DNA from: Archegozetes longisetosus
Taxonomy: Eukaryota; Arthropoda; Arachnida; Sarcoptiformes; Trhypochthoniidae
Length of the DNA: 64,000 nt
Assembly (NCBI GenBank): GCA_018873245.2
Contig: JAEMBT020000005.1
Location: forward strand, 11,358,001 to 11,422,000
Reading direction: 5' to 3'
A program made the translations under genes and the position numbers. The notes below the pieces were generated by a model. It searched no databases and was not told the origin of the DNA. It saw only the letters and a program-made list of their open reading frames with translations. Positions 1 through 11,882 of this stretch are shown one piece after another. Every line of letters begins with the position of its first letter. Within the stretch, counting starts at the first letter, position 1.

Positions 1-1943
1 ATATGGCAAGAGTTCATGTTTGCCTGTGTTTTATACCCAACTGATCCAAATTTTTTAAAATCCGTTGACACAGAAGTTGTTCAGAATACTAGAAGTCTTC
101 AGCATCACCCCTCAATAGCTATTTGGGGAGGTATGCGATAGTTTCAAATCAAAGTCGTTGTTATTAAGTTTAAATATCAAATTACTAATTACTTAGCTAA
201 TTGTGAAGTCGAAGACGTAGTGGCCGATAAGTGGTTTCCACAAATCAAAACTGACGATACAATATATAAGAAAGATTATGTCAAACTTTATATCAATCAC
301 GTGATAAAATTTGTTCAACAAGAAGACACTTCACGACCTATTGTAAGCTCGAGTCCTTCAAATGGTTTAGAGGAGGAGAAAGAGAACTGGGTCGCTAAAG
401 ATCCTGACGACCTAAGATATGGTGATGTTCACTATTATAACTATGATGATCCTCTTTGGAATTGGAAAGTTTTCCCGAGCGCTAAGTTTGTCTCAGAATA
501 TGGTTTTCAGTCCTATCCATCATTAGAAACTTTGTCTCAAGTTATCAAGGAAAGCGAATTAAGATATCCCATTAGTCCAATTATAGAACACCGTCAACAC
601 CATCCAAACGGAACTAATGAAATGGAAAATCAAATTTGTAAGTTATCAGGACTTAATATTTTATGCATTTTAAATATAATTCTTATGTTTTTGTTTTTCA
701 AAAGTTATAATGAGGTAAAACTTTTTTTCCTCAAGTGACTGATGTTCAGGATGAAAGATCACTTAAAAACTATAAATTTAATTAGCAGTTTAATATATGA
801 TCCAATTGAAAAATTAAAATTTTTATCACTTGAAATATTTTAAGATAAACTTTTCTCGAATAGCTTACTACATGAAACTTCCATCAAATGGGGGAGTAGA
901 CAGATTAAATGACTTGATATATTTATCACAAGTAACGCAAGCTATGGCTATAAAAACAGAGACAGAATTTTATAGGAGAAACCGAGAAATTGACCCAAAG
1001 ACTGGCAACGGATATACAATGGGAACAATTTATTGGCAATTTAATGACTTATGGCAGGCGCCCACTTGGGCCTCCATAGAGTTTGGGGGAAAATGGAAAT
1101 TATTGCACTCTTACGCTAAAAATTTCTACAAAAACCAATTGGTCTCACCATTTGAAGACACAAATGAGACACTCAAAGTATGTGTAAAAATAAAATACTT
1201 GATTATAGAAAATAGTTCAAAATTTGAGTATTGTTAATCTTCAAGTATTTCTAGAATTAAACCTCTGTTTCAATTTATATTTCAAATTATACTGTAAAAG
1301 GTAGCACTGGTCCGCGATGACTATTTGGGAAATTTGTCATTCAATTTATCAGTAAAAGTATATAAATGGTTATCACTTAAACCGGTCAATGAAATTAATG
1401 TTCAAGTTCAAACTCAAAGCTTCTCTTCAAAAATAGTTTATTCACATTCAATACCAGATTTATTAAAACAGTCTAATTGTGTCGATAGAAGTGAATGTGT
1501 TTTATTCATTCAGATCCAAAATTCAGAGCACAAATTAGAGGTAAATAAAAGTCTTAAATGATGTTAAATTTTTATAAACACTTATACTTAACCGAAAATT
1601 AATTTTTTTCTCTGAATTAAAGGCAAATAACTTCATGTTGTTATCAGAACCCAAAAATTCTAAAATGGTTAAACCGAATCTAAAATTGGTTGATGTGAAG
1701 CAAAAATCATATGATTTGAAGACAAATGAATATGTGTATGATATTATTCTGTCATCGGAAGCAGTCACACCATTCGTTTGTATGGATTTTAAACTGAACT
1801 CTAAAATAAGTGGTCGATTCCCTGACAACGGATTCTTTTTGTTTAACAGTCCAAAAATAATACAGTTTGAGACCAGTTCTAATGTAACTGTTCAACAAAT
1901 TAAAGATAATCTAACTTTCAAAACTTTAACAGATATTATGTAA
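1..1943 (+). CDS. Beta-mannosidase (GH2), 3' part of gene, 5' end outside window
   Basis: Lysosomal-type exo-beta-mannosidase, which removes terminal beta-mannose from N-glycan fragments. I place exons at <1-130, 197-637, 864-1177, 1301-1540 and 1623-1943, all with GT...AG introns and matching phase. The protein follows animal beta-mannosidase closely: WQEFMFAC and HHPSIAIWG in exon 1, the acid/base region in exon 2, GDVHYYNYDDPLWNWKVFP, SEYGFQSYPS, HRQHHPNG, then TETEFYRR and YWQFNDLWQAPTWAS in exon 3. The last exon carries the C-terminal domain with GRFPDNGFF and ends KTLTDIM before TAA at 1941-1943. An AATAAA-type signal follows near 1998. One oddity: the acid/base segment reads W-G-A-N-C-E, with Cys in place of the Asn that normally precedes the catalytic Glu in clan GH-A. 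The gene runs off the left edge. Confidence 0.93.
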
Positions 1944-3165
1944 AACGTTATCTAATTTTGACTCCTAATAAGTTAGTCAAACATTGTTATTTCATAAATA
2001 AATAATTATGAAGTTACTTGAAAGTAAATAAATTTAATTATATCTAAATCAGTTTTTAACTAATGAAACTAAAATCAACATAAATCATAGAAAAACATAT
2101 CATCTAAACTTTTTCCCTAAATATAGAGCATTAAAATTCAAAGCCCGATCCTGAGTGATCCTATAACATTATATTATGCGATAAGTAGCCTACAACGAGA
2201 TGTCGAATTATTCAGTTTCAACAGCTGCTAATAATCATCACTTGCAAGATATATTGTAAACTGTAAATTTTTATTAGAATAAAATAATGTACATATATAG
2301 TGAAAAATATGTTCATTAACAGTAATGGCAACGTTCAACACTCACTCACGCTCGCGCGAAATTTGGTGCTCAACTCTTGTACTAACGCTCTGGTAAAATT
2401 ATAAAATTAAGTGCTCGGTTTCTAGGGGCGAACGAGCATCGAGTGTTTACCAAGCGTTAAGGTATAAAGTATAAGGTATGAGTATAAGATCTACTCTTTT
2501 AGTGTTTATATTAAAATTGCACACAATTTCGAAACAGTAGCACAAGAGTTTATATTTGAATCATATGATATCTAATATTCACATTGCATCTGAACACATC
2601 CTCTACATTAAAACCTGATGTAATTCAAAACAATAAATAATTAAAACTGAAATTTAAATTTTCTATAATTTATATTCTTATTAATGTCTAGTTATAAGTA
2701 CAAGACGTGAAAGAAGTGAAGATTTAGATGTTAATCTAATTATGCGCGTAACTTCTATGTCTAAATCTTTTGATTCAGAATAATAACTAATTACCATAAT
2801 ACGTAATAAATTCATGCATTGTGTTAAAGTAGATTAGGTTCTAATTTGTCATTAAATGATTTAATGCTCGAGGCTCACCCTTACCACCAAGTGTTTTCTG
2901 TTCGTTGTCATCACTGCTGATCCTTCTTTTGTACAATTTGTTAGTTACATTATTTCTTCGATATATTCTCATTTGGGATCGTGTCAGCAAAATTAATTGA
3001 AAATATTTGAATAGCGAAGAAAATATTAGCTACAAAATGCAAGTGAACTATTTCAAAATTTTGATACTCTTAATGAGTTGAAAGTAATTCATAAGATATA
3101 AGTATAGCTGTATTTTCTTACACATGAATGATTTGACAATTCTCCTCCTAATGACTGTACGAAGT
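1944..3165. other. AT-rich intergenic DNA
   Basis: No ORF with coding character on either strand. The stretch begins with the polyadenylation region of the beta-mannosidase gene. A short GC-richer patch with several CG dinucleotides lies at about 2340-2460, but I recognise no domain in it. Confidence 0.5.
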
Positions 3166-4064
3166 GTTGCCACCTTGAGTCTACCAAAAAGGCCGAACTT
3201 TAAAAAGTAAGAGTCCCCCTTTTTTAATTTTGCCAATCAAAACTATACCTCACGACAAAAAAATTCGGAAAAAGTAAGTGTAAAGCTTACAATGAAAATT
3301 ACAATATTTTGACCTAAAATTTACCACAAGAATGCAATTGATTCTAATTATTACAACTAAAAAGAAATGACGATTTAACTCGGCCTCCCTCTGCAGCTAT
3401 ACACTTTTCAATGTGTCTTTTCATACTTTTGTAAAACGACTCCTATACTCCTAATTATAAATTGTCTCATATTTTGTTCATATTCGCGACCCACAGTTAA
3501 ATTATTTTTGGTTCTTCTTTCTTAATAATATCGTTTTATTATTCTTCATAGGCTTTCAATCAGGTTGAGGTCAGAAAAATTAATTCTGAAAATATGCCAC
3601 TGGTTTCCGGATTTTTTTGTCGTAAGGATTATTGCTTAATAGTCAGTTTACATTATTTAAATATATATATATATATATATTTCATGTTAAATTTTGCAGC
3701 ATTTAAAAGCTTGTTGGTTTGCAATATAAAAATATAAAATAGATTACATTCTAAGTTAAAATTAACTTTTGAACAGATTCCCCTTTAATACTTTCAGTCA
3801 ATAATCTGTTCCTTTTTTCATTTCAAATATAGTTCATCATTCTGAAAATACTTTCGGTATAAATTGTTGACATAAATTGAAAATACAGGTCCAACTATTG
3901 ACAATAAATTTTCAACATTCAAAGTTCTTCGATTAAATATTCAAAAATAAATTTTGAAAAATTTAACAGGCTGGCCTATAATCTCGGCCCTAAGAACTCG
4001 GGCTTAGGGTTGATCAGAACATAAAAGAGCTGATTCTAGACCCAAAAGGCTGAAGGGTGGCAAC
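3166..4064 (-). mobile_element. Decayed Tc1/mariner-type transposon
   Basis: On the minus strand at about 3370-3600 the translation shows SDLNLIESL followed by IIKR-like residues and a later CRGRPS. This matches the DLNPIE...W..IK block around the last catalytic residue of Tc1-type (DD34E) transposases and their C-terminus. Frames are interrupted by stops. An inverted pair containing GTTGCCAC (3166-3173) and GTGGCAAC (4057-4064) may mark the element ends. There is an internal (TA)n run near 3660-3680. The relic is inactive. The transposase relic is fairly clear, the ends are tentative. Confidence 0.5.
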
Positions 4065-4696
4065 TCTGACTGTATGTTTAAAACTGTATAACGATTTTAT
4101 ATGATTAAACTGGCTGAACTGTTTTTCAGTGTTTTGATATCTCAAATTAAACAACCTTATTCACAAATAACACTCAAGTTAAGGGCGACTTTTCAAAGAT
4201 TGAAAACTCGTAATCTTCTATTCTAGAATTTCTCTAGATTTAGCATTTAGAACCTTAGCGCAGTTAAGCTTTAACTGTTCAAGTTTCATACCCAAACGAG
4301 CGTTCTTTCTCATACCAGCAATTTGGTTGTCACACTTGAGCCTCAAGTGGTGTTCACGAATACTGCTGAAAGTCTTTACATAATGCTTGTTATTTTCTTT
4401 TGATAATATTAAGGTAACTAATTATTTTCTTGTGAATAGCAGGAAAATAAAAGAATGCTTTCAATATCCTGAGAAAAACTTAATAAATAGCATTTTATTT
4501 GTTAGTCTTTCTGACCTTATTTAAATGTCAAATTATGAATTTTCTAAGAAAATTACCATCTGCTAGCATATAAGTTAGTTTTCAATTGTATATTGATCTT
4601 CTAGAAAATATTCTAACTCAAGTCCTTGTTATCAAAGAAGTAATTTTAAATATAACTTAGTCTCTATTGCATTAATTCTAAATCTAAAATTTGAAA
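4065..4696. other. Intergenic, upstream of IR-A
   Basis: AT-rich. I see no gene or repeat here. It should contain the promoter of the downstream receptor gene, but no clear TATA box stands out from the background. Confidence 0.4.
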
Positions 4697-6332
4697 ATGG
4701 ATAACTTTTGTACGACATCAATAAGAAGCTATGGACCTATTCAAAGCAACAGATCAATCAATGATTTAGTTATAGGAATTTTTCCCAATGAGGTCGTAAG
4801 CCGAAAATTACTCAATTAAAAACTAATAACGTTTCATTTGAATAGGTATTGAAAACATTTTCGAATGCAATAACTTTCTGTCATAAATATATCTATCTAT
4901 TTAATATGTTGAAGTTTGATATGAATATGAGGTAAGATCTTTAAAAAAATCTCACCTTATAAAGTTGGTAAGAGTTATCTCCTAAATTTCTTTTTTCAAG
5001 TATTAAGATCCATGTTGCTGAAAGTAATAGAGGTGGTTATTTTACTCAGAATGGCTCATGGAATGGTTTATTTGGACTTATAGATAGAAACGTTAGTTTT
5101 TGAACAATAAACTTTTAAAATTGTCTAGTATCTTTTAATCGGCATAATTTTCTTTCATTTCTATATGTTGCTTAAAAGTTGGCAGATTTTTTCTTAGCCC
5201 CGATCGTATATCAGGAAAAGCGATCAGATTTGGTCGATTTTCATTGCTTGATACCTATGGAAAAATCGATAGCAATGCTCAGTTCCCCTTACATATCTCT
5301 TGATAGCAAATTTTTCTCAATTTTTAACTGCTTTGAATACCGAATTTGGATTCTAATATTCATATCAGCGTTGAGTATCCTTTCAATAAACTCATTCTTG
5401 ACTGAAGATTGCATATCGAGATTATTCATTGTAATTGATTACTATTCTATCTCTCTTGGAGTAAGCGTTTACTTGAAGCGATATCACAACAGATACATGA
5501 TTATGATATGGATTTTTTCCTGCTTCATACTTCGAAATTACTTTGTAAACGATATTCAGGGATTACTTATCAGTAAAAGAGCTGATAGAATTGAAACAAT
5601 CCAACAACTTATTTATGAAGAAGATATCAAAATAATTGTCGTTGAAAGTTCAAATTCTCTTACAATCTTGAAAAATGTAATTAAGATATGACTTATTTTA
5701 GAACAAGATTTTTAACAAAGGACTTTTTTAAATTTAGGATTTCAAATTACATGAGACGCGTTTCGAAAAAGTTCAATTTACCGACACATACGACTCTAGA
5801 ATGATCATTAAGTTGATGAATCACAAACATGTTTACATATCATCTAAGCAAGAAGTACAAAACCTAATAGATTACTACTATCAATATAATCTTGTAGAAA
5901 CAGGAGAAGACATTTATTCATTTATGTTTAGTTTCATATTTAGAAGGTCATTGAACCAAATTTTGAAGATAAGATTGATTAAATTGTGAGTCTTTTCGTG
6001 AAAGTAAATTACAAAAAATCCTATAAAAGTTTTTCTCCTTTCTCGAAAGGTTTAAATCTTTGCAAGAGTTTGGTCTCTATAATTTCAAGTGCAAACAAGA
6101 AGTCAAGTTTTATAAATATTTGTATAATTTAAAAAATACATTTGGCAATGAGACTAAATCCTCGCTTGATATATTCGATGAAAATCGATATCATAATCAA
6201 ATAGTATTGAAACTACAGAACTTTAGGTTCTGTTTCTCTGCATTAATTATTGGATGCGTCATTTCTATGATTGTTTTGGCATCTGAAGAATCGAAGTTTT
6301 TCACCCTTAAACGTCACATTCAACGTAACTAA
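4697..6332 (+). CDS. Ionotropic-receptor-like channel (IR-A)
   Basis: Divergent member of the ionotropic glutamate receptor/IR family, cation channels used mainly in chemosensation at the plasma membrane. Exons: 4697-4795, 4846-4931, 5001-5091, 5179-5676, 5738-5985, 6050-6332, all phase-consistent, giving 434 residues. The start ATG (4697) lies just before DLVIGIFPNE, the usual start of lobe S1, so the large amino-terminal domain is absent and no signal peptide is visible. NGSWNGLFGLIDRN and QEKRSDLVDF follow; the Arg (about residue 107) sits where glutamate receptors bind the ligand carboxylate. Membrane segments lie at about residues 147-163 (M1), 198-216 (the M2/M3 equivalent, ending NDIQGLLIS), and near the C-terminus (FCFSALIIGCVISMIVLA). 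S2 is short. Exon sizes match IR-B and IR-C, except that the 498-bp exon is undivided here. Ligand unknown; an upstream signal-peptide exon cannot be excluded. Confidence 0.8.
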
Positions 6333-7454
6333 TGTAAAAATTGAAATTATTTTGTCTGCCTGACCGCTGCATTAAACCAGTTCCAGAAGTCTTTCAGTCC
6401 AAAGATCGCTACAGTCTTTACTGTTTGTAGAGAAGATAATACACAAAATTCTGATTCTTATGACTATGTGAAATTTAGAATCGATAATTTACTAATTGAT
6501 TTTGTAACTTGTTTGTCTGAACTAATTTGTCTTTTTACTCTTCTTATAATGTGAGTGCATAAAATATTTTACTTTCAAGTTGTCAGTAATAGGACTCAGT
6601 GTCCTATTTCTAGATTAGAACGCGAGCGATCTTTTCCTTGGATCCGAGCTATATTTCGGTTCAGAAATACGCGTATAAATAACTTATTGACCACTTATCA
6701 ATAAATGATCTTTGAATCCCTTTCTGGCTGGCCTGCAACAATGAATAGCAAATGATATCACTGGACTCCAATTGTAATGCGCTTGAAGGGGAATTTTCTC
6801 CTTTGCTTTAAGCGCATCTATACTGATGTTTCAGGAGTTCTTGGAATCTCTAAATTCATTTTAGACTTATTAGTGATTTAATCTAATGTACAGTATCATT
6901 ACTTTACTCAATAAAGTATTTCATATACAAAGCCTTTGAAATCATTTTTAATAATCAATCGAGAGTGTTTGTAAAAGTGAGTGAAGAGAAACGAAAAAAG
7001 CCATGCACTTTACCAAAAGGGATTGTTATGCTTACAATGATATAAAAAATTGTAATAGAAATAATAGTTATTTATAAATCAAAAATAAATTTTCAAAATT
7101 TCAAAATTTACAAACTTACCTAAGGTACAGGGCTATCGTTTTAACCTTGCATATCAAAAACTTCTAATAACTTCATAATTAAATGAGAAAATTTTGAAGT
7201 TTGACACAATTATAGTTTATTTACCGACAAATAGAATTAAATTAAGACAAGTGTTGAAAATTTTCGTCGTTTGCGGAAATAAACAGGCGAACGCGAAGAA
7301 TCATGTTTTCAGAAACATTTCGCAGTGTTCCAGAGCTAATGCTTTGAATTGAATCTTTAATGTTTAATTTAAATTGATCGAGATTTTACGGATTTGAGAT
7401 ATATTCGATCTTTTAAATGACCCCAAAAAAACAGGACTCCCCTCTCTTATTTCA
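6333..7454. other. Intergenic, with a 39-nt hairpin at 6779-6817
   Basis: No gene recognised. At 6779-6817 an inverted repeat begins TGCGCTT and ends AAGCGCA, with a further paired core (AAGGGGA against TCTCCTT, one wobble). It could form a short hairpin. The rest is AT-rich background. Confidence 0.4.
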
Positions 7455-7712
7455 CTAATAAGGGGAGCGCGGGTCCGCAGTGGTCCAAAAATTTTCTAGT
7501 ATGTGGAGCTGAGCATTTTGATACCTCGCTTGATCACTTGATCAATTATCACAAGTGGTTCTCAATATACCCATCTTTACTTAGGTTTAGTACCTCGTAA
7601 TGGGTAAACCTGAATTTCTCGAGTCGTAACCCAAGCAAGCTTGGTTTACCCATTTTCGAGAGGGTTAGGTCTGGGTGGCCACTGCGGACCCGCGACCCCT
7701 CCTATTATTACT
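7455..7712. mobile_element. Small foldback element (MITE-like)
   Basis: The arms at 7461-7486 and 7677-7703 share GCGGGTCCGCAGTGG in inverted orientation and are far more GC-rich than the surroundings. A second, weaker inverted pair lies inside (ATGGGTAAACC at about 7600 against GGTTTACCCAT at about 7642). No coding capacity. The outermost bases (TAATAAGG against CCTATTATTA) also pair, so the true ends are uncertain by a few bases. Superfamily not assignable from this alone. Confidence 0.6.
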
Positions 7713-8119
7713 TCCCCCTTCGAGTAGGTTCATAATATATATATTGTTTGATGTTTTGTTGGGCCCCTTAAACTACAGGCCTACCAAATTTCCTGAATAA
7801 CATATGAAATATATTTTATAAGGTTTTAGGAGAATTCAATGAACCGATGAAACCTCTTGCAGTATTAATTGAATAACTTCAAAATTATTATTACAAGAAA
7901 TATGCATGAAATATCAAAGCTAATTGAGATGCAATTTGCTTCTACGAAATAAGAAACAAAAGACAGCTCTAATGCTCAGTGAATTTGTTCTAAATAAACT
8001 AGAAATGTATCATTTAGACCAGGTAATATATTAATTTATTAATCTTGACAGAATTAAAATGTAATTAAGAAAGTCTTCAAACCAGATCTGTTATTCGGTC
8101 ACCACTTAAAAACCTTTTG

Positions 8120-8434
8120 TTAGTAAGTAGAGCCACTACCAGAAGGAGCACAAAAATATTCTTTTCTGTTACATTCTACTTTATTATATGATACCGGGTA
8201 ACATGAAGTAGATGTTACGAGACCATTTTCATCCAACTTCTTCAGAGTGCAATAGGTTAGTTCATTACCAACAGTGATAAATTTCACGCAACCGCTCGTT
8301 CCAAGACACGCTGTCTGACCCGCCTGAGGCGTAACTAACTTATCTTGAGCGGTTTGAGCCACCACTTCTTGAGTGAATAGCGAGACCGCGATACAGATTA
8401 AAATCAAATAACGAAATATTGTTTTAAATAAGCT
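8120..8434 (-). CDS. Small secreted cysteine-rich protein (3' exon)
   Basis: Open frame ending at 8120, with a hydrophobic leader (LILICIAVSLF, ending near VVAQ) followed by about 75 residues containing six cysteines spaced as CLGTSGC, YC, SC, EC and FC. This suggests a secreted disulfide-bonded peptide. There is no in-frame ATG: the frame opens after TTTTTAG, a good splice acceptor at about 8435 on the minus strand, so a short upstream exon carrying the start probably exists but I could not place it. Family not recognised. It has no visible homology to the other small Cys-rich gene at 14.9-15.3 kb. Confidence 0.5.
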   Translation of the reverse strand, partial: SLFKTIFRYLILICIAVSLFTQEVVAQTAQDKLVTPQAGQTACLGTSGCVKFITVGNELTYCTLKKLDENGLVTSTSCYPVSYNKVECNRKEYFCAPSGSGSTY

Positions 8435-8615
8435 CTAAAAACTTTTACAGTCAATTATATTTATAATCTAAATATAATTTTGTTAGAAAAGATGTTCTGA
8501 GCTTTTATACTTTTTTTAACAGATATTATTCAGGAATTGGTTTATGAGACCACTTGTGAATATGCATTAATTTTCGAATTTTCAGAGTTTGATCTAAATT
8601 TTTTTCTATAATAGA

Positions 8616-10212
8616 TATATAACAAGAACTTTAACAACAGTAAAGTTGATATAATTCAGTATGAATTTGTTAATGAATTTATTTTTTCTTTAACAGAAAC
8701 TTCTAATCGATTAATAAAAAAGATCGATTAAAACATGTGGAAGAATAAAAATTGATTAATGTATAGCATACTGTTTATGGAAGCTTATAGTGATTTATTA
8801 AAAAACTGATAAAACGGTAAAATTAATGTTATCCTTTGGAAAGTTTTCTACAGAAAATATTGCATATGTGTCTAAATCTATGATTCATATCCAGGATAAC
8901 AGATTTTTTAATTGTACAGAAAGCTTTAAATTAGTAAATAGTTGAATTGAGTAGTTACATCGATAAGACTTAGAAGTTTTGAGAAACTTTTTACCAAAAT
9001 ATCACTCAAAATAAAGTTGACTGTTAATCAAACAGTCAAATGTACATTGATTTGGAAAAAGTTCACTTCAAGATCAAGTTGTTTTGAAGTCTACAAAAAT
9101 AGATTAACTGCAAAATAAAATGATAGAAAACTCAAGTTAATTATAGGCTGAACTTTAGAGTTGAGTAAACGCAGATCTCGATAGATATTAATAGACTTTT
9201 GATTAAGTTGATCGCAAGATAAACACAGCGCTAATAATTAAAATAATAAGCTTTATAAAATGAATAAAACCTATATCAATTGGCATCTTGTATGAGAAAT
9301 AAAAATTTCAACTTAAGAAAATGTGCCATTAAATAGACGAGCTTTATTTATTGAACGCAATTAAATGTTTTATATTGCTTGTTTGATAGAATAGTTTTGA
9401 AGTCAACTTTAGACAAACTAATATACAATTACTAGAATTAATAACTGAAAGTTTGAAATATATACTTTCACGTATAGCTCGTGTGTGTGCATTGTTCTAA
9501 TGAGATGTGTTCTACAGGAAAGACTGCATTACCTTCGACTCTCAGTTTTAATTCTAGTAATTGTATATTAGTTTGTCTAAAGTTGACTTCAAAACTATTC
9601 TATCAAACAAGCAATATAAAACATTTAATTACGTTCAATAAATAAAGCTCGTCTATTTAATGGCACATTTTCTTAAGTTGAAATTTTTATTTCTCATACA
9701 AGATGCCAATTGATATAGGTTTTATTCATTTTAAAAAGCTTATTATTTTAATTATTAGCGCTATGTTTATCTTGCGATCAACTTAATCAAAAGTCTATTA
9801 ATATCTATCGAGATCTGCGTTTACTCATCTCTAAAGTTCGGCCTATAATTAACTTGAGTTTTCTATCATTTTATTTCAATTCAACTAATTACTAATTTAA
9901 AGCTTTCTGTACAATTAAAAAATCTGTTATCCTGGATATGAATCATAGATTTAGACACATATGCAATATTTTCTGTAGAAAACTTTCCAAAGGATAACAT
10001 TAATTTTACCGTTTTATCAGTTTTTTAATAAATCACTATAAGCTTCCATAAACAGTATGCTATACATTAATCAATTTTTATTCTTCCACATGTTTTAATC
10101 GATCTTTTTTATTAATCGATTAGAAGTTTCTGTTAAAGAAAAAATAAATTCATTAACAAATTCATACTGAATTATATCAACTTTACTGTTTGTTAAAGTT
10201 CTTGTTATATAC
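8616..10212. repeat. Long palindrome (foldback repeat), 1.6 kb
   Basis: The left arm (about 8616-9450) and right arm (about 9545-10212) are inverted copies, nearly identical over hundreds of bases. For example 8699-8840 mirrors 9986-10128, and 9118-9450 mirrors 9545-9872. The unpaired loop is only about 95 bp (9451-9544). The left arm carries about 165 bp (8953-9117) that the right arm lacks. The outer ends read ATATAACAAGAAC and its reverse complement. No ORF. This looks like a foldback-type mobile element or an inverted duplication. Confidence 0.85.
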
Positions 10213-10362
10213 ATTTATTAAAAACACACTTTCTTTAGTTCAAATGCGATTTGATAGGTTAAACTTTTATATTTCATCAAGTGTTAATGAGAATAGTTTT
10301 CTTCTATTTATTTAATAAGACGCATGATTCTACTCATTTATGTTGTACAGTATTTATATCTA

Positions 10363-10535
10363 GTAATCAACTTCATGATCGAAAGTTTATTAATCCTTAT
10401 CGAGATCTTTATTACTCATCCCTAAAATTCAGCCTTAGATAGATTGTGTTTTCTATCCTTTTATTTTGCAGTTGACCTGTTTTATAATACTTCAAAACAA
10501 TTTGATTTTGATGTGAACTTTTCCAAATAATACAC
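10363..10535. repeat. Diverged third copy of palindrome arm segment
   Basis: In reverse orientation this stretch resembles 9045-9220 of the left palindrome arm, with scattered substitutions. Shared landmarks include AGTTCAC, AACTGCAAAATAAAA, GATAGAAAAC and GATCTCGATA in the complementary strand. It covers part of the 165 bp missing from the right arm. This indicates that the arm sequence is itself a repeat family older than the palindrome. Confidence 0.6.
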
Positions 10536-10547
10536 AAATAATAAATA

Positions 10548-11153
10548 CTGTCCGTTTTTTTAAAAACTAAACTCAAATCTTTATAACAATTTTTCTTTGT
10601 TATTACTCATGAATCAGAACTTACTGATGAGTAAGTTTAAAACATATAAAACAAAATTTGATCACTTAGTCATTGATTTTGAATTAAAAACACTTTTAAT
10701 CATAAAAACGGTGTTCACAACAAAAGAAACAATTTTTATTTTGAAAACTCATTTATTATGGTCTCACTTCAAAAATAAAGTGTACCGCTCGAACCCAAAA
10801 CATTAGAAGAGTTAAAGACAAATATAAGAAATGAAATAGAGAAAATAAGTTCTGAAGCACTTAAAAATGTTTCAGAAAATATGACTAAAAGAGTTGAATT
10901 TTGTTTAGAAAATAATGGTCAGCACTTTCAGCATATGTTGTGATTTATTATAAATTTATTTTTACATATCTAAACTACTTTGTAGGATTACAGTTCTGAA
11001 ATACTTTGTAAGATTATAGTTCATTATTAAAGGTTTATTTTCATACATTCAAATTTGAGTGAATGAGTAAGCGATTTCACTCTTGACTCACATTTCTAAA
11101 AGCGATAGAGTATTAACTGCAAAATCTGAGTTTAGTTTTTAAAAAACGGACTG
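10548..11153 (+). mobile_element. Mariner-type deletion derivative with 28-bp TIRs and TA duplication
   Basis: The ends are inverted repeats starting C(T/A)GTCCGTTTTTT and continuing AAAAACTAAACTCA, differing by one substitution and one T. Each end is flanked by TA (10546-10547 and 11154-11155), the target duplication of the Tc1/mariner superfamily. An in-frame tail at 10782-10943 contains LEELKTNIRNEIEKIS and ends with a C...NNGQHFQHML motif before TGA. This is the usual C-terminus of a transposase family common in arthropod genomes. The catalytic part is missing, so it is non-autonomous. Confidence 0.7.
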
Positions 11154-11155
11154 TA

Positions 11156-11879
11156 TATGAAAATTCTTTGTTTTTGAAGTGATTTTGTGATTAAAGCATT
11201 CCTTCAGTATGTTATTAAAATTAATCAAGTAGCTTAATTAACATTCTAATAATTGTTTAAACTTCAATTCAATCTCTTAAAAATTAGCTCTATATAAAAT
11301 GTTGAAAATGTTGCTTAAATTATTTATTATATTAATATTACTAACACATTAGAGATATGCTTTGATTACGAAAACTGCAAAAAAGACTGTTTCATGAACT
11401 TATTGTTTGACCTATTGATGATTAATTTGAGTTTTAATTTGATTGATGTTTTGGTAGAGACTTTTTTGAAAATTTACATCTTATCGGTATTAATATTCAG
11501 GTCAACTACATAACAATACGAAGCTTTCTTTTCTATTTTTGTGTGAATTCAATTTTTGAAGCAAATAAAATACAGCTCTCTCACTTGTCGCACAATTATA
11601 TTTCATAAAATAAATTTGAAGATAAACTGAAAGACCACAAGTTAATGTGAAGCTTGATTTTAAAGATCTATATTAGCGAATATGGCTTAAATTGAGAATG
11701 AAATTATTTCTCATTTGACGATTAAACAACCCTTATTCATATCAGCTTTCAAAGTATAAGACGAAAAGTCTTTGTAGAATGACTCGAACAATTTTAGATA
11801 TCATAATGAGAAAGGAAAGCCCAATATTAGTAATGAATTATTATTCATCCAATAAATTTAATTATTTGCCTATTAAGAC
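11156..11879. other. Intergenic, no feature seen
   Basis: AT-rich DNA between two DNA-transposon relics. I found no coding frame or repeat that I could support. Confidence 0.4.
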
Positions 11880-11882
11880 TAA

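Noticed and set aside
10597..10806. Plus-strand open frame in the mariner-type derivative
   Set aside because: Different frame from the recognisable transposase tail (10782-10943); it shows no conserved motif.
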